Assembly: GCF_008124835.1 (NCBI RefSeq)
Contig: NZ_VNHW01000002.1
Coordinates: forward strand, 1 to 64,000
Length of the DNA: 64,000 nt
Origin: Blastococcus xanthinilyticus
GTDB taxonomy: Bacteria; Actinomycetota; Actinomycetes; Mycobacteriales; Geodermatophilaceae
Direction of reading: 5' to 3'
The notes beneath the pieces were generated by a model. That model did no database searches, was not told the origin of the DNA, and saw nothing but the letters and a program-made list of their open reading frames with translations. The position numbers and the translations under genes are program-made. Position 1 is the stretch's first letter, and every line of letters starts with the position of its first letter. Shown piece by piece: positions 16,791-25,985 of the stretch.

Positions 16791-17542
16791 CGCCGGCCCC
16801 CGGCGGAGCCGAGCGCGCGGGCGGCCACCGCGCTCAGCGGGACGACGACGTAGAACTCGGCGATGCCGGCGGCGCGGTCGTGGGCGGGCCGGCCGCACAC
16901 CACCCCGCCGGAGCGCAGGCAGCCGCGCAGGGGCGACGGCAGGGGCGGCTGCCCGGGGACGCCCCGGCCCTCGACGTCGAACGGGAGGTGCGGCACCACC
17001 CGGAGCGCCGCCGGGGCGAGGTGCCGCGGGCGGACGACGTCCCAGATGCCGGCCGCGGTCGACCCGCCGTCGGTGAGCGGGATGCACGCGCAACCGGCGA
17101 GGAACGGGTGTCCCCGCTCCAGGACGTACCGCAGCACGCCGGCCGACAGCCGGCTGGTGACCGCCGCCGGGCGGTGCGCGGGGTGCACGTAGCTGCGCCC
17201 GGCCGCGACGGTCCACGGCCGCAGCCGCGCGTGCCGGGCCAGGTCGAACCGGTCGTCGCCGTAGCTGCGGGCCAGCGCCATGGTGCGTTCCGGGGGGAGC
17301 AGTTGGCAGGTGCCGACGACCTCGTCGTCGGCCTCGTCCCGGACGACGAGGTGGTCGCACAGGTCGTCCCACTCGTCCAGGTCGTCCCTGGCGGAGGTCG
17401 CCGTGCCGGCCCGGGCGGCGGACCCGGCCGCGAGCACGGAGGCGCGGAGGCGCTGGGCGGCGGGGACCTCGGAGCGCCGGGCCAGGGACGTCCGGTAGCG
17501 CGCCGGCCCGGGCGGGCGGGCCGGCGGGGCGGGGGTGGGCAT
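16787..17542 (-). CDS. GNAT-type N-acyltransferase, OlsB-like (ornithine lipid synthesis)
   Basis: A 251-residue Acetyltransf_5/OlsB-family protein. Family landmarks are DDLDEWDDLCDHLVVRD, VVGTCQLLPPE, then AAGRSYVHPAHR and a late FYVVVPL segment. OlsB transfers a 3-hydroxyacyl chain from ACP to ornithine. Gene order olsB-olsA with a four-base overlap matches known ornithine-lipid operons. ATG at 17542 has GAGG about ten bases upstream. Neighbouring pst and phoX genes fit a phosphate-limitation context, because ornithine lipids replace phospholipids when phosphate is scarce. Confidence 0.78.
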   Translation of the reverse strand: MPTPAPPARPPGPARYRTSLARRSEVPAAQRLRASVLAAGSAARAGTATSARDDLDEWDDLCDHLVVRDEADDEVVGTCQLLPPERTMALARSYGDDRFDLARHARLRPWTVAAGRSYVHPAHRPAAVTSRLSAGVLRYVLERGHPFLAGCACIPLTDGGSTAAGIWDVVRPRHLAPAALRVVPHLPFDVEGRGVPGQPPLPSPLRGCLRSGGVVCGRPAHDRAAGIAEFYVVVPLSAVAARALGSAGGRR

Positions 17543-17750
17543 CACGGCGACCTCGCTGTCCGCGAGCCCCGGACGGGCTCGCCTGCGGGCAGGCTGGCGC
17601 GCGCAGGTGGACAGCCGGTGGCCGGAAGCCAGCATGTCCCCGACGATGCGGCGACGAGACGCGGGTGCGCCCCGGCATCCGGGGATGCCGGGGCGCACGC
17701 GGAGGTCGTGCGTCAGCACGCGGCCAGGGGCCGCGCGGGTGTGCGCGGGG

Positions 17751-19229
17751 TCAGATCGCGCCCTTGTCCCAGGGGCCCCGGATCGCGAAGCTGACGCCGG
17801 GGGTCTGGATGTTGACGAACAGGACCTCGCCGCCGGGGCTGAAGCAGGCGCCGGCGAACTCGTTGTTCATGTCCGCCTCCTCGCCCTCGATGGTGTTCCG
17901 CGCGAAGTCGAAGATCCGGCCCTGCTCGTCGAGGGCGCGGACGAACTGCTCGTCGCCGCCGTCCTCGCAGAGGACCAGGCCGCCGCGCGGGCTGACGGTC
18001 AGGTTGTCCGGCGAGTCCAGCACCTCCTCGGAGGGGGACTCGAAGAGCAGGGTCAGCGTGCCGCCGGAGCGGCCGCGCGGGCGGAACTCCCACACCTGAC
18101 CGGCGCCGACGTCACCACCGCTGGTGGCGTTGAAGAAGATGCTGCCCCCGTCGTACCAGCAGCCCTCGAGGCGGGCGAAGGCCGCGCCGCCCTTGGCGAA
18201 GCCCTGGTTGAACACCGACTCGGTGGTGATGTCGGCCGGGTCCGGGTCGTCGATGGTGACCCACTCGACCTGCAGCGGCTCGCCCACGCGGCCGCTGAAC
18301 CCCTGGTACGTGCTCAGCTGCGGCTGGCCCTTCACGGCGAGCATCTGGAGCGTCCCGCCCTCGGCCAGGTAGCCGGGCTTGTTGGGGAGGAAGCGGTAGA
18401 AGCCGGAGGTGTTGCCGCTGTCCTCGGTCTCGTAGACGGTCCCGTTCGCCGGGTCGACCGCCACCGCCTCGTGCGCGAAGCGGCCCATCGCCGGGTAGGG
18501 GCCCTGGGTGCGCTTGCGGTCGGGACCGTTGGCCGGCACCTCGAAGATGTAGCCGTGGTTCTTCGCGAACCCGTTCTGGGTGCCGTTGACGGTCTCCTCG
18601 CAGCTCAGCCAGGAACCCCAGGGGGTGGGGCCACCGGCGCAGTTGACCGAGGTGCCGTTGAGGCTGATGAAGCTGTCGACCAGCGTCAGGGAGCGCGTGT
18701 CGAAGGTCAGGGTCGTCGTACCGCCGGCGGCCATCGGGTCGTAGGCGGACGCCGGGTTGCCGATGAGGTCGCGGTCGTAGTCGCGGCCGGTGTAGTCGCC
18801 CGGCTCCTGGCCCGCGTCGATCGGGGAGTAGCCCTGCTCGTGGTTGCGGACCAGCTTGATGATGCCCCGGTAGCTCTGCGGCTCCTTGAAGGTCGCCATG
18901 CCGTCGTGCCGGCCGGGGGTGGGGTAGCCGTCGGAGCCGATCGCCGCCGGCAGGCCGAGCGCTGCGGCGTACTCGGCCGCGTGGCCGAACGAGGCGTACT
19001 CGAAGCCGGCCGGCAGGCTCAGCAGGGTGCGCCCGGTGGTCCGGTCCTTGGTGGGCTGCAGCGGCCCGTAGCCGCCGTTGTCCGGGGCCTTCAGCTCCGG
19101 GCCGCGGCGGCCGGGGGCGGCGAGTGCGCCGTGGGCACCCAGGAGCTGGGTGCCGCTGGCGAGCATGGTCCCGGCGGTGACCGCTGCGCCACGCGCCAGG
19201 AACTTGCGTCGATCGAACGAGGTGGTCAT
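17751..19229 (-). CDS. phoX: PhoX-family alkaline phosphatase, Tat-exported
   Basis: A 492-residue DUF839/PhoX-type protein. The N-terminus is a Tat signal (RRKFLARGAAVTAG, cleavage near GALA-AP). The body contains SWLSCEETVNGTQ, HGYIFEVP, GRFAHEAVAVDP, VYETEDSGNTSGFYRF and the C-terminal GGLVLCEDGGDEQFV, the acidic and Cys landmarks of calcium/iron PhoX-type enzymes. PhoX hydrolyses phosphate monoesters outside the cell, which suits its position next to pst and the olsBA pair. The long 5' gap (277 bp) is shared with a divergent gene. Confidence 0.87.
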   Translation of the reverse strand: MTTSFDRRKFLARGAAVTAGTMLASGTQLLGAHGALAAPGRRGPELKAPDNGGYGPLQPTKDRTTGRTLLSLPAGFEYASFGHAAEYAAALGLPAAIGSDGYPTPGRHDGMATFKEPQSYRGIIKLVRNHEQGYSPIDAGQEPGDYTGRDYDRDLIGNPASAYDPMAAGGTTTLTFDTRSLTLVDSFISLNGTSVNCAGGPTPWGSWLSCEETVNGTQNGFAKNHGYIFEVPANGPDRKRTQGPYPAMGRFAHEAVAVDPANGTVYETEDSGNTSGFYRFLPNKPGYLAEGGTLQMLAVKGQPQLSTYQGFSGRVGEPLQVEWVTIDDPDPADITTESVFNQGFAKGGAAFARLEGCWYDGGSIFFNATSGGDVGAGQVWEFRPRGRSGGTLTLLFESPSEEVLDSPDNLTVSPRGGLVLCEDGGDEQFVRALDEQGRIFDFARNTIEGEEADMNNEFAGACFSPGGEVLFVNIQTPGVSFAIRGPWDKGAI

Positions 19230-19455
19230 GAACCCGCTTCTCCTTGTGTGGTCCGCGGGGCTGATGTGGCCCCAGGGCCTGGCCGACGCTAGGGAGGGCA
19301 GGAGGCGCTGAGCCGTCCCGCGGGCGAACCCCTCGACAACGGTCGGGGCCCGGCGTTCACCTCGCGGACGCCTCGTCGGGAGTGCGTCCGCCCGCCTCCT
19401 CCTGCCGTCGGGCGCAGCGGGCATCCCGGCGTCGCCCCCCGGCGGGTGGTGCGGT

Positions 19456-19499
19456 GTTCCCTCCGAGTTCACTCGGTGCCGTCCCGCCCCGCATAACGT
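19456..19499 (+). promoter_or_regulatory. PHO-box-like repeat and leaderless promoter
   Basis: GTTCCCTCCGA at 19456 and GTTCACTCGGT at 19467 form an 11-bp direct repeat like a PHO box, ending 16 bp before a -10 TAACGT (19494-19499). The ATG follows after 7 bases, the spacing typical of leaderless mRNAs. The box would overlap the -35 position, the usual layout for PhoP activation. The rest of the 19230-19455 gap shows one isolated GTTCACC near 19355 and no gene. Confidence 0.55.
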
Positions 19500-19506
19500 C
19501 CCGGTC

Positions 19507-20151
19507 ATGACCGACTCCCTGGTGATGGATCCCGGAGTGGCCGCCGCCGTGCCGGTCCTCCGGACCGCTGCACCCGCCCGCGCGGGCCTCCTGCCCTTCC
19601 CCGCGGTGGCTGGTGGGGGCCCCCGGGTGCTGGTGGTCTTCGCCAGCCGGCACGGGGCGACCCGGGAGATCGCGGCCGAGCTGGCCCGGTGGTCGTGCGC
19701 CTCCGAGGCCGGCCGCGGCGGCCGGCTGACCGCCGCGCTGGCGCCGGTCGAGCTGCAGCCAGATCCCTCCGCTTTCGACGCCGTGGTGGTGGGCAGCGCC
19801 CTGTACTCGGGGCGGTGGCTGGAGCCGGCCCGCCGCTACCTCGCGGACGTCGCACCGGAGCTGAGCCGCCGGCCGACGTGGCTGTTCTCCAGCGGCCTGG
19901 GCGGCGACCAGCCGTGGGGCCCCGGCGGCGAGGACGCGGAGGTGCGCGCGTTCGGCGACCGGATCGGCGCGCGCGGGCACCGCGCCTTCCCCGGCCGGCT
20001 CGAGCGGCGGCTGCTGTCGGCCGCCGAGCGGAGCGTCTGGCCGGCCGGGAGCGCGGCGGGCGATCTCCGGGACTGGCGCGCGGTCCGCGGCTGGGCCGAG
20101 GAGATCGCCGCCGGAGCCGTCGCCCGGTGCGCGGTGCCCGTCCCCGGCTGA
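19507..20151 (+). CDS. Flavodoxin-domain protein
   Basis: A 214-residue protein with an N-terminal extension of about 38 residues, then a flavodoxin_5-like domain: VLVVFASRHGATREIA (FMN-binding loop), DAVVVGSALYSGRWLEPARRYL and TWLFSSGLGGD. Such proteins bind FMN and donate electrons or act as HemG-like protoporphyrinogen dehydrogenases; the exact partner is unknown. It appears to be transcribed without a 5' UTR from a promoter carrying a PHO-box-like repeat, divergently from phoX, which suggests a link to phosphate starvation. Confidence 0.82.
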   Translation: MTDSLVMDPGVAAAVPVLRTAAPARAGLLPFPAVAGGGPRVLVVFASRHGATREIAAELARWSCASEAGRGGRLTAALAPVELQPDPSAFDAVVVGSALYSGRWLEPARRYLADVAPELSRRPTWLFSSGLGGDQPWGPGGEDAEVRAFGDRIGARGHRAFPGRLERRLLSAAERSVWPAGSAAGDLRDWRAVRGWAEEIAAGAVARCAVPVPG

Positions 20152-20180
20152 CCGCCGTCCCGGCGGCGGCGCGGACGGGC

Positions 20181-21074
20181 TCAGCCGCCCTGCGGCTCCC
20201 GGTGCCAGGACACGTCGACGGCGAACCGGCGGAAGCCCCGTCCCTCGTAGAGCCGCACCGCTGCCGCGTTGTCCTCCTCGACGTAGAGCAGGACCTCGCC
20301 CAGCCCCCGTCCGCGGAGGTGGGCCAGGCCCAGGTCGGTGAGCGCGCGGCCGAGCCGCATGCCCTGCGCCGCGGGGTCGACCCCGAGCACGTAGATCTCG
20401 CCGACCGCGTCGTCCCCGGCGTCCCCCGGCGGGTGCACCTTCGTCCAGTGCGACCCGAGCAGCGTCCCGCCGGCGTCGGGGTCGCCGCGCCACGCCATGA
20501 GGAACCCCGCCGGGTCGAACCAGGGCTCGGCCTCCCGGAGCGCCAGGTCCGCACGCGTCATCCGGCCCTGCTCGGGGTGCCAGTCGAAGGCGCGCGCGTT
20601 GACCGCCAGCCAGGCGTCCTCGTCTCGGCCTGGGCGGAACGGCAGCACGTGGACGTCGGCGGGCAGCTCGGGGCGCGGGTCGGGGTCCACGCCGGCCAGG
20701 TCGCGGCGCAGCTGCAGCAGGACGCGGGCGCGCCGGAAACCGTGCGCGCCCAGCAGCTCCGCCGACCCGGGGAGGTCGCCGTGGGCCCAGACGTCCAGCG
20801 GGCGGTCCGCCGCCGCCTCGACCAGGCGCCGCACCAGCGTCGTACCGTGCCCCCGTCGCCGGAAGGCGGGGTGCACCACGAGCTCGGCGGTGCCGTCGTC
20901 GAGCCGGGCGTAGCCGGCGAGGTCCCCGCCGTCACGGACGACCAGGTCCACCCCGCCGGGAGAGCCGTGCTGCAACCGCAGCTCGCCCTCCTCCGACAGG
21001 GGGCGCACCCCGTCCGCGGTGGCGGCGGCCCGCAGCAGCGCGCGGACCTCGAGGACGTCCGTGCCGGTGGTCAC
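20181..21074 (-). CDS. mshD: Mycothiol synthase MshD
   Basis: A 297-residue protein with two tandem GNAT domains. MshD acetylates Cys-GlcN-Ins with acetyl-CoA in the last step of mycothiol biosynthesis, a hallmark of Actinobacteria. Typical segments are HPAFRRRGHGTTLVR (N-terminal pseudo-domain), FDWHPEQGRMTRADL and EIYVLGVDPAAQGMRLGRAL with LLYVEEDNAAAVRLYEGRGF (active C-terminal domain). GTG at 21074 lies 7 bp after the upstream glnR stop. The glnR-mshD pairing is conserved in mycobacteria. Confidence 0.95.
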   Translation of the reverse strand: MTTGTDVLEVRALLRAAATADGVRPLSEEGELRLQHGSPGGVDLVVRDGGDLAGYARLDDGTAELVVHPAFRRRGHGTTLVRRLVEAAADRPLDVWAHGDLPGSAELLGAHGFRRARVLLQLRRDLAGVDPDPRPELPADVHVLPFRPGRDEDAWLAVNARAFDWHPEQGRMTRADLALREAEPWFDPAGFLMAWRGDPDAGGTLLGSHWTKVHPPGDAGDDAVGEIYVLGVDPAAQGMRLGRALTDLGLAHLRGRGLGEVLLYVEEDNAAAVRLYEGRGFRRFAVDVSWHREPQGG

Positions 21075-21081
21075 GTGCCCA

Positions 21082-21813
21082 TCAGACCAGCTCGGCGTCG
21101 CTCTCCGTGCGGGCGGCCTGCGCGGTGGCGTCGGCGACCTGCCGGTCCAGCTTGTAGCCGACGTTGCGCACCGTCCCGATCAGCGCCTCGTGCTCGATGC
21201 CCAGCTTGGCCCGTAGCCGGCGCACGTGGACGTCGACGGTGCGCGTGCCGCCGAAGTAGTCGTAGCCCCAGATCTCCTGGAGCAGCTGTGCCCGGGAGAA
21301 GACCCGCCCGGGGTGCTGGGCCAGGTACTTCAGGAGCTCGAACTCCTTGTAGGTGAGGTCGAGGGCGCGGCCGCGCAGCTTGGCGGAGTAGCTGTGCTCG
21401 TCGATGACCAGCTCGCCGGCCTGGGTGACGGCCGCGTCGGCGCCGTCGGCCGGGGCGGCGGCGGCGAGGCGGCGGGCGGTGGCCCACTTGAGCCGGGCGT
21501 CGACCTCGGCGGGGCCGGCGGTGTCGAGGAGCACGTCGTCCACGCCCCAGTCGGCCGACAGCGCGACCAGGCCGCCCTCGGAGAGCACGGCGACCAGGGC
21601 GGCGGCGACGCCGGTGGAGGAGAGCAGGCCGCACAGCGTGCGGGCCTGGATCAGGTCGTGCCGGGCGTCGACCAGGACCACGTCGCCGGAGTCGCCGTCG
21701 AGCAGGCTGGAGAGCTCGGGGGCGACCACGCGCACCTGGTGGCCGAGCAGCCCCAGGGCCGGCAGCACCTCGGTGGTGGCCTGGCGGGCCGAGGTCATGA
21801 GCACGAGTCGCAT
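21082..21813 (-). CDS. glnR: OmpR-family regulator, GlnR-type
   Basis: A 243-residue response-regulator-like protein. The receiver-like half ([20 protein letters not shown]) lacks the usual acidic pair at the start but keeps an Asp in [10 protein letters not shown]. The C-terminal winged helix ([38 protein letters not shown]) is strongly GlnR-like. Actinobacterial GlnR is an orphan regulator of nitrogen metabolism that does not depend on classical phosphorylation, and no kinase gene lies alongside here. Position upstream of mshD matches M. tuberculosis Rv0818-Rv0819. ATG 21813 is chosen because the upstream frame is not conserved. Confidence 0.88.
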   Translation of the reverse strand: MRLVLMTSARQATTEVLPALGLLGHQVRVVAPELSSLLDGDSGDVVLVDARHDLIQARTLCGLLSSTGVAAALVAVLSEGGLVALSADWGVDDVLLDTAGPAEVDARLKWATARRLAAAAPADGADAAVTQAGELVIDEHSYSAKLRGRALDLTYKEFELLKYLAQHPGRVFSRAQLLQEIWGYDYFGGTRTVDVHVRRLRAKLGIEHEALIGTVRNVGYKLDRQVADATAQAARTESDAELV

Positions 21814-21936
21814 GTCGTCTCCTCTGGGGTCCAGGGCCGGCGGGCGACGGCCGGACCTACGACGACGCTGTCGAGGTGAGGCAGCAGGATAGCGGACGCG
21901 CCCGGCCACCAGCCCCTCTCGCCCACCCCGGGCGGG

Positions 21937-23541
21937 TCAGCCCAGGGCGATGTCCCGTTGCCGGAAGCCGGTGAGCCCGGCGGCCAGGAGCACGGCGGCC
22001 GCCACGACCAGCCCGGCGAGGGGGGCGAGGGTCCACTCCTCGAGCGGCAGCGTCGGGACCCAGCTGATCGGCGAGAGGTCGCTCACCCAGCCCGGCCAGT
22101 CGAAGGACTCGGCGAACAAGGTGATCAGCAGGAAGAGGCCGACCGCCGACCACGCCGCCGCCGCCGCGACGCGGGGGAGCAGCCCGAAGAGCGCGACCGC
22201 CACTCCGGCCACCACCCAGACGGCGGGGACGTAGGACACGGCGGCTCCGACCATCCGGCCCAGCGCCGCCGCCTCCCCGGTCTGCGCCGCGCGCACCAGG
22301 CCGGTGGTGACCCCGGCGACGGCCATCGCCAGCGCCGAGCCGAGCAGGGCGACGAGCACGTGGCTGCCCAGCCAGGCCGACCGGCTGGTCGCCGTGGCCA
22401 GCAGCACCTCGGCCCGGTCCTCGGACTCCTCGCCGCGGGCCCGCAGCACCGCTGACACCGCGTAGGCCGAGGCCAGCAGCGCCGTGACCGCGAACGTCGT
22501 GCCGAGGTAGGCGTCGACCAGCTGGTCGACGTCCGGGTCGCCGAAGAGGGCCAGCGCCTCCTCGTTCTCCCCGATCAGGGTCTCTACTGACTCCGCCAGG
22601 GCGCCGTAGACGACCCCGAGCAGACCCAGCCCGACGGTCCAGGCGATCAGCGCACCCCGGTGCAGGCGGACCGCCAGGCCCAGGGGGGAGAGCAGGGTCC
22701 GCCGGGCGGCGGGCCGGCCGGGGCGCGGCTGGAGGAGGCCGGAGCCGAGGTCGCGCCGGTCGAGCAGGGCGAACCCCGCGACGACGAGCGCGGCGGCCAC
22801 GGCCAGGCACAGCAGCAGCGGGACGACGGCGTCGTCGGTGAACGGGTGGGTGGCCTGCGCCCAGCCGATCGGGGAGGTCCACACCACCCAGTTGCCCTCG
22901 ATGTCGCCGATGGCGCGCAGCACGAACGCGACCGCGAAGAGCCCACCGACCAGGCCGTAGACCCCGCGGGTGTGCCCGGTCGCCTGGACGGCGACGGCGG
23001 TGATCCCGGTGAAGACCAGGCCGCACGCGCCCACCGCGGCGCCGAGCGCGAACGACCCGGGCGCCGGCAGCCCGGTCGCGGTCGTGGCCGCGCCGATCGC
23101 CAGCGCCAGCGCGCCGCACGCCAGCGCGGCGAGCAGCACGGCCGCCAGCAGGGGTGCGTGCCGGCCGACGCGCGCCGACCGGAGCAGCTCGGTGCGGCCG
23201 GCCTCCTCGTCGGCCCGGGTGTGCCGGGCGACGGTGAACATCGCCATCAGCGCGGCGATCAGCATCACGGTCGCGGAGATCTCGAAGGCGACCGCGCCGG
23301 CGACGGTGTCCAGCCCGACCGGGGGGCCGGCCAGCGCGATGGTCGCCGCGTTGCTGCCGACCGAGGCCCGGTAGGCGGCCAGGTCCGCGGAGGTCTCGTA
23401 CAGGGCCTGGCTGGAGATCGACTGGGTGACCACCATGAACGTGCCGGCGGCGATCCAGACCGGCAGCCGCAGCCGGTCACGGCGCAGCGCGAAGCGGAAC
23501 AGCGCGCCGGTGCCGGCGAGGGTGCTCGAGCCGGTGCTCAC
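21937..23541 (-). CDS. ABC-2-type exporter permease
   Basis: A 534-residue membrane protein with about twelve predicted helices in two similar halves ([19 protein letters not shown] near the start, [25 protein letters not shown] split in the middle). It resembles the permeases annotated as exporters of polyketide or lipophilic drugs. GTG start overlaps the ATPase stop by four bases. The pair is divergent from a MarR-type regulator across a palindromic operator, a typical drug-export arrangement. Confidence 0.88.
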   Translation of the reverse strand: MSTGSSTLAGTGALFRFALRRDRLRLPVWIAAGTFMVVTQSISSQALYETSADLAAYRASVGSNAATIALAGPPVGLDTVAGAVAFEISATVMLIAALMAMFTVARHTRADEEAGRTELLRSARVGRHAPLLAAVLLAALACGALALAIGAATTATGLPAPGSFALGAAVGACGLVFTGITAVAVQATGHTRGVYGLVGGLFAVAFVLRAIGDIEGNWVVWTSPIGWAQATHPFTDDAVVPLLLCLAVAAALVVAGFALLDRRDLGSGLLQPRPGRPAARRTLLSPLGLAVRLHRGALIAWTVGLGLLGVVYGALAESVETLIGENEEALALFGDPDVDQLVDAYLGTTFAVTALLASAYAVSAVLRARGEESEDRAEVLLATATSRSAWLGSHVLVALLGSALAMAVAGVTTGLVRAAQTGEAAALGRMVGAAVSYVPAVWVVAGVAVALFGLLPRVAAAAAWSAVGLFLLITLFAESFDWPGWVSDLSPISWVPTLPLEEWTLAPLAGLVVAAAVLLAAGLTGFRQRDIALG

Positions 23542-24473
23542 GACCGCCCCGCTCCCTGGCCTGCCGGCACGCCGTCGGCCGCGAGCTCGTCGCCGTAGTG
23601 GCGCAGGAACAGCTCCTCGAGGGTGGGCGGGGTGCTGGTCAGGCCGCGCACGCCGAGGCCGGCGAGGTGCCGGAGGACGTCGTCGAGCGCGTCGGTGTCG
23701 ACGTCGAAGCGCACCCGGCCGTCGTCGTGCCGGAGGTCGTGCACCCCGGGGAGGTCGGCCAGGGCGTCGGCCGGCCGCTCGGTCTCGACGACCATCGACA
23801 TCCGGGTGAGGTGGCGCAGCTCGGCGAGGGTGCCGCTCTGCACCGTCCGGCCCAGCCGGATGATGCTCACCCGGTCGCAGAGGGCCTCGGCCTCGGCCAG
23901 GATGTGGCTGGACAGCAGCACCGTGCGCCCGTCGGCGCGCAGCTCACGGATGCACTCCTGGAACACCGCCTCCATGAGCGGGTCCAGCCCCGAGGTGGGT
24001 TCGTCGAGGATGAACAGCTCCGCGTCGGACGCCAGCGCGGCCACGAGGGCGACCTTCTGGCGGTTGCCCTTCGAGTAGGTGCGCGCCTTCTTTCGCGGGT
24101 CGAGGTCGAAGCGCTCCAGCAGCTCCGCGCGGCGGCGCGGGTCGAGGCCGCCGCGCAGCGCGCCGATCAGGTCGATCGTCTCGCCGCCGCTGATGGTGGG
24201 CCACAGCGTCACGTCGCCGGGGACGTAGGCGAGCCGGCGGTGCAGCGCCACGGCGTCGCGCCAGGGATCGCCGCCGAGCAGCTCGGTGCGGCCCTCGTCG
24301 GGGCGCAGCAGGCCGAGCAGCACGCGGATGGTCGTGGACTTCCCGGAACCGTTCGGACCGAGGAAGCCGTGCACCTCGCCCGAGGCGACCTCGAGGTCGA
24401 GACCGTCGAGGGCACGGGTGGCGCCGAAGCTCTTTCCCAGACCGGACACGGAGATGGCTGTGGTCGTGGTCAC
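23538..24473 (-). CDS. ABC exporter ATPase (DrrA-like)
   Basis: A 311-residue nucleotide-binding subunit. Walker [10 protein letters not shown], the Q-loop region [16 protein letters not shown], Walker [14 protein letters not shown] and the switch [14 protein letters not shown] are present. The signature motif reads YSKGNRQKV rather than LSGGQ, as commonly seen in this exporter subfamily. The C-terminal about 80 residues form the DrrA-type accessory domain. It is the first gene of a two-gene exporter operon facing the palindrome at 24494-24511. Confidence 0.92.
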   Translation of the reverse strand: MTTTTAISVSGLGKSFGATRALDGLDLEVASGEVHGFLGPNGSGKSTTIRVLLGLLRPDEGRTELLGGDPWRDAVALHRRLAYVPGDVTLWPTISGGETIDLIGALRGGLDPRRRAELLERFDLDPRKKARTYSKGNRQKVALVAALASDAELFILDEPTSGLDPLMEAVFQECIRELRADGRTVLLSSHILAEAEALCDRVSIIRLGRTVQSGTLAELRHLTRMSMVVETERPADALADLPGVHDLRHDDGRVRFDVDTDALDDVLRHLAGLGVRGLTSTPPTLEELFLRHYGDELAADGVPAGQGAGRS

Positions 24474-24493
24474 GGCACCCGAAGCTACGCGTC

Positions 24494-24511
24494 CTTCACA
24501 AATTTGTGAAG
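24494..24511. promoter_or_regulatory. Perfect 18-bp palindromic operator
   Basis: CTTCACAAATTTGTGAAG is a perfect inverted repeat, exceptionally AT-rich for this genome. It sits in the 74-bp divergent gap between the ABC exporter operon (start 24473) and the MarR-type regulator (start 24548), where it could control both promoters. Confidence 0.85.
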
Positions 24512-24547
24512 CTCATTGAATTAGCGACGCTCAGGTACCGTGGGGAC

Positions 24548-25057
24548 GTGACCAGCGCGGAGGCGACGGCGGAGGAGCGGGAGACGCTGCTCAGGTTCGT
24601 CGAGCGCTTCGCGCTGTTCCTCCGGGAGGCGGGCATGGCCCCGATGCCCGCGCGCGTCTTCGCCTACGCGCTGGCCGACGACGCCGACCGGTACACCGCC
24701 GCCGAGCTCGCCGAGGGGCTGCGGGTCAGCCCGGCCGCGATCAGCGGGGCGGTGCGCCAGCTGGTGCAGATCGGCTTCCTCGTCCGGGAGCGGGAGCCCG
24801 GCACCCGCAGCGACCTCTACGTCCTCGACGACGCCGACCTCTGGACCCGCTTCACCAGTGCCGAGCTCAGCTCCCTCCAGCGGATGGAGGACATCGTCGC
24901 GGCCGGCATCGACCTGCTGGGGCCCGACCGCCCCGGCGGGCGCCGCCTGGCCGAGACCCGGGAGTTCCTGGCCTTCCTGCACGAGGTGCTCGCCGAGGCC
25001 GTCGCCCGCTGGCCCGAGGAACGCCTCCGCCGGGTCGCGCCCGGGAACGGCGCCTGA
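24548..25057 (+). CDS. MarR/GbsR-type winged-helix regulator
   Basis: A 169-residue DNA-binding protein. The winged helix covers about residues 25-95 (YTAAELAEGLRVSPAAISGAV as recognition helix, LVREREPGTRSDLYVL as wing), followed by a helical dimerisation segment. GTG 24548 places the start just after a purine-rich GGGGA and outside the palindrome; an upstream ATG at 24506 would start inside the operator. It is presumably the repressor of the divergent ABC exporter, inferred from position and the perfect palindrome. Confidence 0.85.
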   Translation: MTSAEATAEERETLLRFVERFALFLREAGMAPMPARVFAYALADDADRYTAAELAEGLRVSPAAISGAVRQLVQIGFLVREREPGTRSDLYVLDDADLWTRFTSAELSSLQRMEDIVAAGIDLLGPDRPGGRRLAETREFLAFLHEVLAEAVARWPEERLRRVAPGNGA

Positions 25058-25160
25058 CCCTCGGAGCCCGCGCCCGGGGTGCCCCGGCTCCGGACACGCC
25101 CGGTGCGACGGCTCCGCTCGTCGGGCGGACCGGACGCCGCGCTTCTGAGACGATCGGCCG

Positions 25161-25985
25161 GTGAGTTCCACGGCCGTCCCCTCCACGACGCCGGCCCGGC
25201 CGCACCACCTGCCGGCGGCCGGCCTCGCGGTCGTCGTGGCCGCGCTCCTGGCCGGCCTACCCGGGCTGCTCGGGGACGTGGGGGCGCTGGCCGCGGTGCT
25301 GGTGCTGCAGCTGGCCCTGGTGCTCTCCTGGGTGCTGGCCACCGGCGTGCAGGGGTTCGCCGCCGCGCTCACCGTCGGCACGGCCGCCGCCGTCGCGGCG
25401 GACCTGGCCCTCCTGCTCCCCGCGCGACCGGTCCTCGGCGGCCTGCTGGCCGTCCTCGGGGTGGGCTTCCTCGCCCTGGTGCTCCAGCAGATGGTGCGTT
25501 TCCCGCGGCCCGACCTGGTCGACTCGCTGGCCGGGTCGGCGGTGCTGCTCACCGCCGTGACCGCGCTCGGCGCGGTGCTGCTGCTCGAGCGGTCGGGCGA
25601 GGGGCCGCTCGTGGTCACCGGCCTCGTGATCGGCGCCGCGCTCGTGGTCGGGCACCTCACCGACGCCGTGCTGCCGCGACCGCAGCTGGCGCCCGGCGTC
25701 CCCCGGGGGCTGACCGGCATGGTGCTCGCCGTGCTGGCCGGCGCGGCCACCGCCTGGGCGGTCCGCGACGTCGCCGAGCTCGGCATGCTGCGGGCGCTCC
25801 TGGCCGGCGCGGTCCTCGCCGGCGTCGTGGCGCTGGCCGGGGTGGCCGGCAGCTACCTCGCCGTGGAGACGACGGCGGAGGGCCGGGTCGACGCCCTCTC
25901 GCCCTGGGCGCCGACCGTCGTCCAGGTCCTGCTGCCGGTCGCCGCCTGCGCACCGGTGGCCCTCGGCGTGCTGACGGTGCTGTGA
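25161..25985 (+). CDS. Multi-pass membrane protein of unknown function
   Basis: A 274-residue protein with roughly eight hydrophobic helices and very few polar loops (one central motif QQMVRFPRPDLVDSLAGS). No transporter or enzyme signature is recognised. Its stop overlaps the start of the DUF2993 gene by four bases, so both are made together. An LmeA-type neighbour suggests a role at the cell envelope, but that is inference. Confidence 0.75.
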   Translation: MSSTAVPSTTPARPHHLPAAGLAVVVAALLAGLPGLLGDVGALAAVLVLQLALVLSWVLATGVQGFAAALTVGTAAAVAADLALLLPARPVLGGLLAVLGVGFLALVLQQMVRFPRPDLVDSLAGSAVLLTAVTALGAVLLLERSGEGPLVVTGLVIGAALVVGHLTDAVLPRPQLAPGVPRGLTGMVLAVLAGAATAWAVRDVAELGMLRALLAGAVLAGVVALAGVAGSYLAVETTAEGRVDALSPWAPTVVQVLLPVAACAPVALGVLTVL

